A DNA stretch of 64,000 bases from Melioribacteraceae bacterium (lineage in GTDB: Bacteria; Bacteroidota; Ignavibacteria; Ignavibacteriales; Melioribacteraceae). The notes below the pieces were generated by a model. That model ran no database searches. It was given only the letters and a program-made list of their open reading frames with translations, and was not told where the DNA came from. This document shows, piece after piece, positions 26,179 to 34,089 of the stretch (its first letter is position 1; each line of letters opens with the position of its first letter). Position numbers and translations under genes: made by a program. Where the stretch lies: positions 248,001-312,000 of the forward strand of contig JAIPBD010000002.1 in assembly GCA_021739765.1 (NCBI GenBank), written 5' to 3'.

Positions 26179-28077
26179 ATGAAATCAACTTTAGTAAAAA
26201 CAATTGCATTATTTATTACTCTCGGCATTTCGTCTTGTACCGTTCAAGACCCCGAAACATCTATAATTCCGGTTAAGGATTTTTTCAGAAATCCCGAAAA
26301 ATCGAATTATCAACTTTCACCGAATGGTGAATACCTCTCCTTTCTCGCGCCCAACCAAAATCGATTGAATATATTTATTCAAAAAATTGGTGAAGCCAAA
26401 GCAGTACAGATCACAAATTCTGAGGATCGTGATATTTTTAAATACCTCTGGGCAAATGATGATAAACTGCTTTACTTAAAATACAGCGGCGAAAAAGGGA
26501 GCAAATTATATATGATTCACAAAGATGGCTCTGAGGTAAAAGATCTTACCCCGGTTGAAAACACCTCCGTTCGAATCCTTGATTTGATGGCGGATGTCCC
26601 GGGTGAAATTTTAATCGAAATGAGTTCCGGTGGAACGGGATTATATGATGTTTATAATTTGAATCTTGAATCCGGTGAAATAATTCTTAAAGAGAAAAAT
26701 CCGGGCAATATTACCATGTGGAAGACCGATCATGATCATAATGTAAGAATTGCTATTTCGAATGATGGTGTAAACCAGGTTGTTTTGTTTCGAGAGGGCG
26801 ATACGGGACAGTTTAAAAAAGTTATTTCTACGAACTTTCGTGAACATCTTGAGCCTTTAATATTCACATTCGATAATAAATATGTTTATGCATCTTCAAA
26901 TCTGGGGAGAGATAAATCCGCTATCGTAAAATACGACCTCCAAAATAATAAGGAACTTGAATGTATATTTGAACACCCTGAAGTTGATGTTTATAACCTT
27001 ATGTATTCACCAAAAGAGAATAAAATTGGCGCTGTAACTTATACAACTTGGAAGATGGAGTACGAATTTTTTGATGAAGGTTGGGAGAAATTTTTTACGA
27101 GTTTGTTTAAGAAATTCGAAGGATATGAAGTTACCGTACCAAGCAGAAGTAAGGATGAAACAAAATATCTCGTTCGCACCACAAGCGATAAATCAATGGG
27201 CGCATATTATTACTACGACACAAATACTGATGAATTTGAAAAGTTGGCTGATGTAAGTCCTTGGATTGACGAGAACGATCTTTCTGAGATGAAACCGATT
27301 CGGTACAAATCTAGAGATGGATTAACGATTCATGGCTATTTAACAATTCCTAAAGGTAAAGAATCTAAAAATCTACCGACGATTATTCTGCCGCACGGCG
27401 GTCCGTGGCTTAGAGACAAATGGGGTTATAACCAAGAAGTGCAATTTTTAGCAAATCGTGGGTACGCGGTTCTTCAAATGAATTACCGTGGATCGGTTGG
27501 CTACGGAAGCAAATTCTGGGAAGCCGGCTTTAAAGAATGGGGGCAAAAAATGCAAAATGATGTCTCCGACGGTGTTGAATGGTTAATTAGTCAAGGAATC
27601 GCTGATCGCGAAAGAATCGGAATTTTTGGTTATTCGTTTGGTGGATATATCGCGTTAGCAGGATTGGTTTACACTCCCGAATATTATAAATGCGGAGTTT
27701 CTTATTCAGGGTTGCCGGATATAAAATCTTTCATCGGATCGATTCCGGTTTCTTGGCGGCCATTTAAAGAAATGATTTATGAAATGGTTGGGCATCCGAA
27801 AAAAGACTCGGAAATGCTCGAAACATATTCGCCCGTTAATCACGCGGATCGGATTGTTGCCCCGGTTTTTTATGCATACGGTAAGCAAGATAATATGATT
27901 GATGTTTCTTTGAATCAAGAATATGTAAATTCTTTAAAAGCTAATGATGTTGATTTAACTTTGATGGTTAAAGAAGATGAAGGACATTTCTTTGCAAATG
28001 AAGAGAACCGTTTAGAGTTTTTTAACAAGTTAGAAATATTTCTTGATAAAAATCTAAACGGTAGAACATCCAAATAA
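26179..28077 (+). CDS. S9 family prolyl oligopeptidase-like lipoprotein
   Basis: 632 aa. The N-terminal signal sequence ends in ISSC (lipobox, Cys20). Residues 30-360 form a beta-propeller-like region with WD40-type TolB repeats (YQLSPNGEYLSFLAP); the C-terminal third is the peptidase: HGGPWLRDKWGYN, NYRGSVGYG, the nucleophile Ser486 in FGYSFGGY, Asp571 in GKQDNM and His603 in DEGHFF. Cleaves peptides, probably dipeptides or oligopeptides, in the periplasm. Convergent with the YbjQ-like gene, 7 nt apart. Confidence 0.9.
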   Translation: MKSTLVKTIALFITLGISSCTVQDPETSIIPVKDFFRNPEKSNYQLSPNGEYLSFLAPNQNRLNIFIQKIGEAKAVQITNSEDRDIFKYLWANDDKLLYLKYSGEKGSKLYMIHKDGSEVKDLTPVENTSVRILDLMADVPGEILIEMSSGGTGLYDVYNLNLESGEIILKEKNPGNITMWKTDHDHNVRIAISNDGVNQVVLFREGDTGQFKKVISTNFREHLEPLIFTFDNKYVYASSNLGRDKSAIVKYDLQNNKELECIFEHPEVDVYNLMYSPKENKIGAVTYTTWKMEYEFFDEGWEKFFTSLFKKFEGYEVTVPSRSKDETKYLVRTTSDKSMGAYYYYDTNTDEFEKLADVSPWIDENDLSEMKPIRYKSRDGLTIHGYLTIPKGKESKNLPTIILPHGGPWLRDKWGYNQEVQFLANRGYAVLQMNYRGSVGYGSKFWEAGFKEWGQKMQNDVSDGVEWLISQGIADRERIGIFGYSFGGYIALAGLVYTPEYYKCGVSYSGLPDIKSFIGSIPVSWRPFKEMIYEMVGHPKKDSEMLETYSPVNHADRIVAPVFYAYGKQDNMIDVSLNQEYVNSLKANDVDLTLMVKEDEGHFFANEENRLEFFNKLEIFLDKNLNGRTSK

Positions 28078-28084
28078 TTGTTGA

Positions 28085-28399
28085 TTATTCTGCATAAACC
28101 GCGGTGCCATAAACCAATATTTCCGCGGCATTTTGCATTATGTAACTGGTAGAGAATCTGCAATCAACAATTGCATTCGCACCCAACTCTTTGGCTGAAT
28201 CCATCATTCTATCCATTGCCTGCTCTCTAGCTTCCCCCAATAGTTTAGTATATTCTTCAATTTCGCCGCCGAAAATATTTTTAAAAGCCGCGGTAATATC
28301 CCGACCAATATGCCGAGCGCGAATCGTGTTGCCTCGTACTACGCCAAAAGTTTTTTTAATTTCTTTCCCTGCAATTGATGAAGAAGTTGCGATGATCAT
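28085..28399 (-). CDS. YbjQ family (UPF0145, heavy-metal-binding-like) protein
   Basis: 104 aa covering the whole YbjQ/UPF0145 domain: VVRGNTIRARHIGRDITAAF, GGEIEEYTKLL, AREQAMDRM, AKELGANAIVDCRF, EILVYGTAV. Forms a pentameric ring in solved structures; biochemical role unknown. It overlaps the anti-sigma-like gene by 4 nt, so it is the third gene of the sigma operon. Confidence 0.9.
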   Translation of the reverse strand: MIIATSSSIAGKEIKKTFGVVRGNTIRARHIGRDITAAFKNIFGGEIEEYTKLLGEAREQAMDRMMDSAKELGANAIVDCRFSTSYIMQNAAEILVYGTAVYAE

Positions 28400-28839
28400 C
28401 TTTTGATCTCCTTGTATTTATCTTTTGAGTAAGTGAATAATTTTTCGCGCAAAACTGAAATGAAAAGAACAAATATTCCAAACACCAAAGCTGCCGTACC
28501 GAATTTTATATAGCCGGGTGTACCGGTATCCGAAATAAATTTGTCAACAATTTCGTAACTGGCGGCGGCTAACAAAATTATTAATCCGATGGAAACTGCA
28601 ATCCATGCAATTCCCCGCTCAATTTTGTTATAAAGTCCCATCCAGTATCCGTCCCAAACTTCCTTCTGCGGATTACTTAATTTCATTTTACTTAACACCT
28701 CCTTAACCCGTTTTTGATCTTCGAATTCCGATTTTAATTTATTGTTAGTTGCGAGCAAGTTCTCAAACTCGACTTTCTCTTCATCGGTTAAAATGTTTTC
28801 AAAATTCTTCTCCATCAAAATCAAAAATCTTTCATTCAT
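28396..28839 (-). CDS. Probable anti-sigma factor, membrane protein
   Basis: 147 aa. The N-terminal 60 residues are hydrophilic and helical (DEEKVEFENLLATNNKLKSEF) as in anti-sigma N-domains, without the HxxxCxxC zinc motif. Two membrane segments follow (around 75-95 and 110-132), then a short positively charged tail. Position directly downstream of an ECF sigma factor with a 4-nt overlap is the main reason for the call. Signal unknown. Confidence 0.7.
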   Translation of the reverse strand: MNERFLILMEKNFENILTDEEKVEFENLLATNNKLKSEFEDQKRVKEVLSKMKLSNPQKEVWDGYWMGLYNKIERGIAWIAVSIGLIILLAAASYEIVDKFISDTGTPGYIKFGTAALVFGIFVLFISVLREKLFTYSKDKYKEIKR

Positions 28840-29351
28840 TTTAAATACGCTCCAATTCTTTTAGCAATTTTCTTTCTTGCATAATAAATTTTCGACATTA
28901 CCGTACCAATCGGAATCTGCATCATTTCTGAAATTTCTTCATAAGAATAACCTTCAAACTCCCTTAGTATCAATACTTCCCTATCGGTTGTTTCTAAATT
29001 TGAAATTTCCTTTTTAGTTAATTCATAAATTTCTCGATTTTCAATATTCTGATTTAGGTCGTTCTCTTCAAAAGTGTATTCCAGATAATTATTTGAATCT
29101 TCATGAACCAGTTTTTTATTGTCTCGAATAATATTCAGGCAATTATTCCTGAGTATTTTGTAGTACCACGTAAAGAAATTCTTTGTTTTATCGAACGTAC
29201 CAAAACTCTTATAAGCCTTTACAAAAGCGGATTGTGAGGCTTCCATCGCCAAATCATGATCGCGCAAAATACCCAAAGCACTGAAGTAAGCTTTTTTCAT
29301 GTTTTGTTTTACATGTCTTTCAAATTCAATTTTTTGTTCAACAGTAGACAA
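28836..29351 (-). CDS. ECF RNA polymerase sigma factor
   Basis: 171 aa with sigma region 2 (residues 10-75: AMEASQSAFVKAYKSFGTF, FFTWYYKILRN) and region 4 (115-165: LETTDREVLILREFEGYSYEEISEMMQIP, then GTVMSKIYYARKKI as the recognition helix). Lacks regions 1 and 3, as expected for group 4 sigma factors. Cotranscribed with a membrane anti-sigma candidate, so likely controlled by an envelope signal. Confidence 0.93.
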   Translation of the reverse strand: MSTVEQKIEFERHVKQNMKKAYFSALGILRDHDLAMEASQSAFVKAYKSFGTFDKTKNFFTWYYKILRNNCLNIIRDNKKLVHEDSNNYLEYTFEENDLNQNIENREIYELTKKEISNLETTDREVLILREFEGYSYEEISEMMQIPIGTVMSKIYYARKKIAKRIGAYLK

Positions 29352-29467
29352 TTAAGCACCAAGTTTATTATTGATACACGGCAAACTGAATTTTATTCAA
29401 TGAAAAATGAATTTTTTCTATTTTTTTTGCATTATCAATATATAGTATAAATAATCCAAGGAATTTT

Positions 29468-30904
29468 ATGCGATTATCAAAATTGATTGTGGTTCTTTTT
29501 TTGATCTCTACAAATATAATTTCAGCCCAAATCGAATTAGAAAATGCCTTTCCGAATATTTCTATTCCAAATTTAGTGGAAATTCAAAACTCCAATGACG
29601 GGACTGACAGACTATTTTTAGTTAATCAATCGGGGATTATATATGTTATCGAAAACTCGGAATCCGTAAATGAAAAAAGTACTTTCCTTGATATATCAGA
29701 AAAGGTTTTATTTGGCGGCGAGCAGGGACTTCTCGGATTAGCATTTCATCACGATTATAAAAACAATGGCTATTTTTTCATCAACTACACTGTCGCGAAC
29801 CCGAGGCGAACGATTATCTCGCGATTTAGAGTTGAGCAGTCGAATGCAAATTTAGCCGATGTAGGAAGCGAAGTTGAGTTGCTCTCGGTTAGTCAGCCAT
29901 TTTCAAATCACAATGGAGGTTGTATCGTTTTCGGGCCGGATAATTATTTGTACATTTCGTTCGGTGACGGTGGCAGCGGCGGCGATCCTCAAAATAACGG
30001 ACAAAATTTATCAACTTTACTCGGCTCCATAATTCGGATTGACCCGGTAAATCCAAGCGGAGATCTGCAGTATTCAATTCCCGCCGATAATCCTTTTGTG
30101 GGTAATAGTAATCAATTCCGGGAAGAAATTTGGGCATACGGATTAAGAAATGTCTGGAAATTTTCATTCGACAGTGCGGGTAAATTAATTGCCGCGGATG
30201 TCGGACAGAACGAATGGGAAGAGATTAATATCATTGAAAAAGGTGGAAATTATGGTTGGAGAATAATGGAAGCCGGACATTGTTACAATCCGAGTTCAAA
30301 CTGTAACACGAACGGATTAGAAATTCCCATCTGGGAATATTATCACAATTTTCAAGGTGGTTTTTCAATCACCGGTGGATTCGAATATCAGGGGATTTCC
30401 GCTCCTTCTCTGTTTGGAAAATATATTTACGGCGATTTTGTTAACGGAAACATTTGGGCGCTGGATTATAAAAATGACCCGGTTGAAAACCAATTTCTCT
30501 TCGATTCAAACATCTCTATATCAACTTTTGGAATGGATGAAAACGGAGAGCTTTATATGGCGAATTACGGCGGCGATATTTACAAATTTGTAGAAACTTC
30601 TACTTCTGCGCAGAATGTAATGACAAACACCTATATGCTTCATCAAAATTACCCGAATCCTTTTAATCCGACAACCACAATCCAATATTCCGTGGCCGAT
30701 GTTGCGAACAGCTCAACCACAAGTGTAAAACTTAAAGTTTATGATTTGTTGGGAAATGAAGTTGCTGTGCTGGTAAATGAGGCAATACCCTCAGGAAATT
30801 ATGAAGTAAAATTTGACGCGACTGATTTATCAAGCGGAATATATTATTACAGTCTGGAAGCCGGCGAATTTTCGGAAACCAGAAAAATGATTCTTTTAAG
30901 ATAA
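29468..30904 (+). CDS. PQQ-type sugar dehydrogenase with T9SS sorting domain
   Basis: 478 aa. A signal peptide (ending ISAQ) precedes a six-blade propeller of the glucose/sorbosone dehydrogenase family: EQGLLGLAFHHDY, FSNHNGGCIVFGPDNYLYISFGDGG, AYGLRNVWKFSFD, VGQNEWEEI, GGNYGWRIMEAG, and GGFEYQG. The tail is a T9SS type A sorting domain, NYPNPFNPTTTIQYS at residues 396-410 and MILLR at the end. Likely a secreted or surface-exposed quinoprotein that oxidises sugars or aldehydes; PQQ binding is inferred from family. Confidence 0.88.
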   Translation: MRLSKLIVVLFLISTNIISAQIELENAFPNISIPNLVEIQNSNDGTDRLFLVNQSGIIYVIENSESVNEKSTFLDISEKVLFGGEQGLLGLAFHHDYKNNGYFFINYTVANPRRTIISRFRVEQSNANLADVGSEVELLSVSQPFSNHNGGCIVFGPDNYLYISFGDGGSGGDPQNNGQNLSTLLGSIIRIDPVNPSGDLQYSIPADNPFVGNSNQFREEIWAYGLRNVWKFSFDSAGKLIAADVGQNEWEEINIIEKGGNYGWRIMEAGHCYNPSSNCNTNGLEIPIWEYYHNFQGGFSITGGFEYQGISAPSLFGKYIYGDFVNGNIWALDYKNDPVENQFLFDSNISISTFGMDENGELYMANYGGDIYKFVETSTSAQNVMTNTYMLHQNYPNPFNPTTTIQYSVADVANSSTTSVKLKVYDLLGNEVAVLVNEAIPSGNYEVKFDATDLSSGIYYYSLEAGEFSETRKMILLR

Positions 30905-30912
30905 AAGTATTT

Positions 30913-31881
30913 TTAGAGAAGTAAATCCTTGATTAATTTTTCCTCGCCTGAAATGATATCGACGACCGGCATATTTTCGATAACTTTAATTCGATTGACA
31001 CCGGAAGTAAAAGTCAAACGTCCGTGCACATCGCGTGATTCTCTAAATTTACTTTCTGCGTACCCGTCCTTACAGCTGACGGGTTTAACGCCCGATGCAA
31101 CATCCCGCCGAACAAAAAAAGCATTTGCACCGGCGCTGCTGCACCCTACAAACACATATCCCTTTTTCTCAGCAAGTATACACAACGCTTTAAGTGATGC
31201 CCCAAAGTAGAGGTTAGAGAAATGCGCTTCGGTTGTATTGAAGTCTTTATCGTATGGAATTGTTACCGCTTCTTCAAAACCGAAAATGCTGTTGTATTCA
31301 CAAATAATTATTCGTGGTGAAATTACATCGATCGAATCCCAAACCCAATAATCATTTCCGTCGATGTCGATGCTAAGCAACCCGATATCACCCGCGATTC
31401 CTGAAGCCTTTATCACTGAATTGATGTTATCCTTTGTTATAAAAACGGCTTCGGATTTAAGATCGTATCTCCAATAAAATTTTTTTCCTCTTATCGATTG
31501 GATATTATTCTCATCACCGTCGAGTATCAATCCACTCCAATTATTATTCATCAATAAAAATCGCGTATTTGATTCCAGATAATTTTCAACCCCGAATTCG
31601 ACAAAAATTTTATTCTGAATTGGCACTTTCGATATTAGGAATTGAATAATGCCGTCCTCACCCCATTGAGAAAATACTTTAAATTCGATATCAGATAACT
31701 TCGACGGATAAATTTTTAATTCTCTAATATCATTTATTAGTGATTTTGCGAATAAAATTCGATTCTCCTCCACATTATTTTTGAGCTCGGAGAGATGATA
31801 TATCTGGTTCTCAAGTTTGGACAGTTTATTTACAATAGGGGTGAAAAGCTTATATAACAGTTTATGAATCATCTTCTTCAT
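30913..31881 (-). CDS. FkbM-like methyltransferase-fold protein
   Basis: 322 aa. A helical N-terminal region (residues 1-55) leads to FSQWGEDGIIQFL, KIFVEFGVENYLES, GLILDGDE, LLSIDIDGNDYWVW and IIICEYNS, the strand order of a class I SAM-dependent methyltransferase fold of the FkbM neighbourhood. Such proteins are frequent near cell-surface polysaccharide genes. Neighbours are a sugar dehydrogenase and YpdA, so context does not fix the substrate; methyl transfer is inferred. Confidence 0.6.
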   Translation of the reverse strand: MKKMIHKLLYKLFTPIVNKLSKLENQIYHLSELKNNVEENRILFAKSLINDIRELKIYPSKLSDIEFKVFSQWGEDGIIQFLISKVPIQNKIFVEFGVENYLESNTRFLLMNNNWSGLILDGDENNIQSIRGKKFYWRYDLKSEAVFITKDNINSVIKASGIAGDIGLLSIDIDGNDYWVWDSIDVISPRIIICEYNSIFGFEEAVTIPYDKDFNTTEAHFSNLYFGASLKALCILAEKKGYVFVGCSSAGANAFFVRRDVASGVKPVSCKDGYAESKFRESRDVHGRLTFTSGVNRIKVIENMPVVDIISGEEKLIKDLLL

Positions 31882-31897
31882 TCTTTTCTGACCTTAA

Positions 31898-32881
31898 TTA
31901 TAGATTTGAACTAACCGTAAATTTTTCCGAAATATCTTCAAAAATCCTTCGGGCGTGCACGATAGAATTTTCTATAAACCATTCGTTGGTTACCATTCCA
32001 CCGCATACAACTCCTGCAAGATAAATCCCTTTTGCGTTTGTTTCAAAAGTCACCGGATCATATTCCGGTTTTTTCTTTTCGTCGATTGTAAGATTGATTC
32101 CTATCCTTGAGAGAAAATCAAAATCCGGATGATAGCCTGTCATCGCCAGCACAAAATCATTTTTAAGTGTGACATTACCGTCCGGTGTTTGGATATCAAC
32201 TTCCCCTTCTCGAATTTCCGCGACAGATGAATTAAAATATGCTTTAATTGAATCTTCTTTTATTCGATTTTCAATATCCGGCTTTACCCAATATTTTACG
32301 CCTGGGTCAATCTCCCCTTTCTTAACTATGAGTGTTACTTCCGCTCCCCTGCGAAAAGTTTCAAGCGCGACATCAACACCGGAATTGCCGGCTCCGACAA
32401 CCAAAATTTTCATGCCGATGTACGGATGCGCTTCGTCGTAATAATGTTTTACTTTGGGCAATTCTTCCCCTTTAACATTTAAGTAGTTTGGGAAATCAAA
32501 AAAGCCGCTTGATACAATTACTTTTCTTGCGAAGTAATTATCCTTTTCCGAGATAACATTAAATGATCCATCGCTTCCGGAAACGGAAGTGACCTTCTCA
32601 TAAACATTCACATTCAAAGCCCATGATTCTTTAACCCTTCTAAAATATTCAAGTGCTTCGGTGCGGGTTGGTTTTGGCCCGTGAGAAATAAAAGGAACAT
32701 CCCCTATTTCTAATCGTTCAGAAGTTGAAAAGAAAGTCATATTTGCCGGATAGTTGAAAATAGAGTTTACGAGGCACCCTTTTTCAAGAATCAAATAGGA
32801 GAGATTTCGTTTCTTCGCTTCAATCCCGGCTGCTAAACCAATCGGTCCGGCACCAATAATAATTACATCAAAGTTTTTCAT
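31898..32881 (-). CDS. ypdA: YpdA-type bacillithiol disulfide reductase-like flavoprotein
   Basis: 327-aa NAD(P)H-dependent FAD enzyme. The FAD motif IIIGAGPIGLAAGIEA and the following EKGCLVNSIFNYPANMTFFS match YpdA, with a second nucleotide motif VVGAGNSGVDVALE near residue 170 and the C-terminal GIYLAGVVCGGM. YpdA reduces oxidised bacillithiol in Firmicutes, and this group (Bacteroidota-Chlorobi) makes bacillithiol or N-methyl-bacillithiol. No other bacillithiol gene is in the window. Confidence 0.88.
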   Translation of the reverse strand: MKNFDVIIIGAGPIGLAAGIEAKKRNLSYLILEKGCLVNSIFNYPANMTFFSTSERLEIGDVPFISHGPKPTRTEALEYFRRVKESWALNVNVYEKVTSVSGSDGSFNVISEKDNYFARKVIVSSGFFDFPNYLNVKGEELPKVKHYYDEAHPYIGMKILVVGAGNSGVDVALETFRRGAEVTLIVKKGEIDPGVKYWVKPDIENRIKEDSIKAYFNSSVAEIREGEVDIQTPDGNVTLKNDFVLAMTGYHPDFDFLSRIGINLTIDEKKKPEYDPVTFETNAKGIYLAGVVCGGMVTNEWFIENSIVHARRIFEDISEKFTVSSNL

Positions 32882-32981
32882 ATCTGCGTTCGTCTATTAT
32901 TAAAATAAAATTTTTCGTCGATTACTCCATCGTTGAGTTTACCGAGATTAAAAATGGAATCAAGAATTACTGATCTTTTCA

Positions 32982-32989
32982 TATCTTTG
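32982..32989 (+). promoter_or_regulatory. Candidate -7 element upstream of 33058
   Basis: TATCTTTG fits TAnnTTTG and lies 69 bases before the ATG at 33058, in the divergent region between ypdA and the next gene. No obvious -33 element; a low-confidence promoter call. Confidence 0.35.
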
Positions 32990-33057
32990 CCTGTTAGATA
33001 TTATTTATAACATTAAAATAGCAATTCGGAATAACAGTTTCGTTTTTGCAGGAAATA

Positions 33058-33600
33058 ATGAAAGAATTCAAATACCCACTACTCGCAAAATTTGTTTACC
33101 GTTGGGCGAATGTACCGCTTACTTTTTTATTGCTGATCCACTGGGCTTCGTCGGTAATTGGTTTAACGGAAAGTTGGACTTATTCGCTACCCTTAATTAT
33201 AAACACAGCAGTTATAATACTATTAAATCTTTTCTATTTCCGATCCTACAAAACATTTCCCTTCAAATTTCAAATTGATAATGAGAAGATGATTTGTTCG
33301 GATTATATGAACGGTGATAAAATTGTTGAGCTAAACTTAAAGGATATTGATAAACTGAAAGGCGGAATCTTTACCGGCCAACCAACCCGTCCAATCTATA
33401 TCGAAGCGACATCCAAAAATATTAGAATCGGAATGCACCAGCATGTAAAAGGCCTCAACAAAATGTTGACCATTATTTTAAGCAATGTATCGGATGAACT
33501 TTACAATCAAATGTTGAGCGATGCTAAACTTCTAAATGATGCTCAGAAAGAATTAATCAAAAACCGCGCTTCAAAAAAGAAGAAAAAAAAAGGGAAATAG
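33058..33600 (+). CDS. Two-pass membrane protein of unknown function
   Basis: 180 aa, starting at ATG with AGGA just upstream (a TTG 12 nt earlier is less likely). Two membrane segments near residues 16-35 and 42-62 are followed by a compact beta-rich domain (FPFKFQIDNEKMICSDYMN ... IYIEATSKNIRIGMHQHV) that resembles a PH-like YdbT/PH-domain layout, then a helical tail rich in lysine. I do not recognise a family. The last lysine codons form an A-run that also serves as the T-run of the opposing HU terminator. Confidence 0.7.
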   Translation: MKEFKYPLLAKFVYRWANVPLTFLLLIHWASSVIGLTESWTYSLPLIINTAVIILLNLFYFRSYKTFPFKFQIDNEKMICSDYMNGDKIVELNLKDIDKLKGGIFTGQPTRPIYIEATSKNIRIGMHQHVKGLNKMLTIILSNVSDELYNQMLSDAKLLNDAQKELIKNRASKKKKKKGK

Positions 33601-33617
33601 AGTAGCTCTATTTCCCT
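33591..33617 (-). terminator. Intrinsic terminator of the HU gene, overlapping the opposing CDS end
   Basis: A perfect 12-bp stem (33591-33602 with 33606-33617, loop TAG) sits between two convergent genes. Read on the minus strand it is followed by a long T-run, supplied by the lysine codons at the end of the plus-strand gene, so it is a textbook rho-independent terminator for HU. The plus-strand stop codon lies in the stem. Confidence 0.88.
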
Positions 33618-33639
33618 CAAAACTGCAATTCAGTTTATA

Positions 33640-33939
33640 CTATTTTGGAGGATAAACTGCGTCTTGGCATTGTTTTCCAACTTTAAATTTGACCACCTTT
33701 TTAGCTGGAATTATAATTTCTGCACCCGTTTGAGGATTTCTGCCTTTTCTTTTCTTTCTGCTAGATACTGAAAGTTTTCCTAACCCTGGAATTGTAAATC
33801 CTTTTTTAGCTTGTTTATAAGCTAATTGATTCAATTCATCAAGAAATTGTGTAGCAACTTTTTTTGTTGTTCCTAACTTTCCTGCTAAATGATCAACGAT
33901 TTCTCCCTTGGTCATTGATTTTGCTGGTGCTGTTGCCAT
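33640..33939 (-). CDS. HU/IHF family DNA-binding protein
   Basis: 99 aa: the N-terminal helices ([28 protein letters not shown]), [25 protein letters not shown] with the DNA-intercalating NPQTG arm tip, and [17 protein letters not shown] histone-like nucleoid protein that bends DNA. A ribosome site AAAGGAG precedes the ATG, and a strong terminator follows. HU or IHF subtype cannot be assigned. Confidence 0.95.
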   Translation of the reverse strand: MATAPAKSMTKGEIVDHLAGKLGTTKKVATQFLDELNQLAYKQAKKGFTIPGLGKLSVSSRKKRKGRNPQTGAEIIIPAKKVVKFKVGKQCQDAVYPPK

Positions 33940-34089
33940 TCTAACTCCTTTTGTAAATTATAATTGTGTTAATTAAGGATTGATTAAAATACTTATTTCA
34001 CAATAAAAAACAAACGGTTTAGCGAATATTATTAGGGGTTTTCCTATTTTGGATACTCTCTAAATCATTATTTAAGGGCGATAAAAAGC

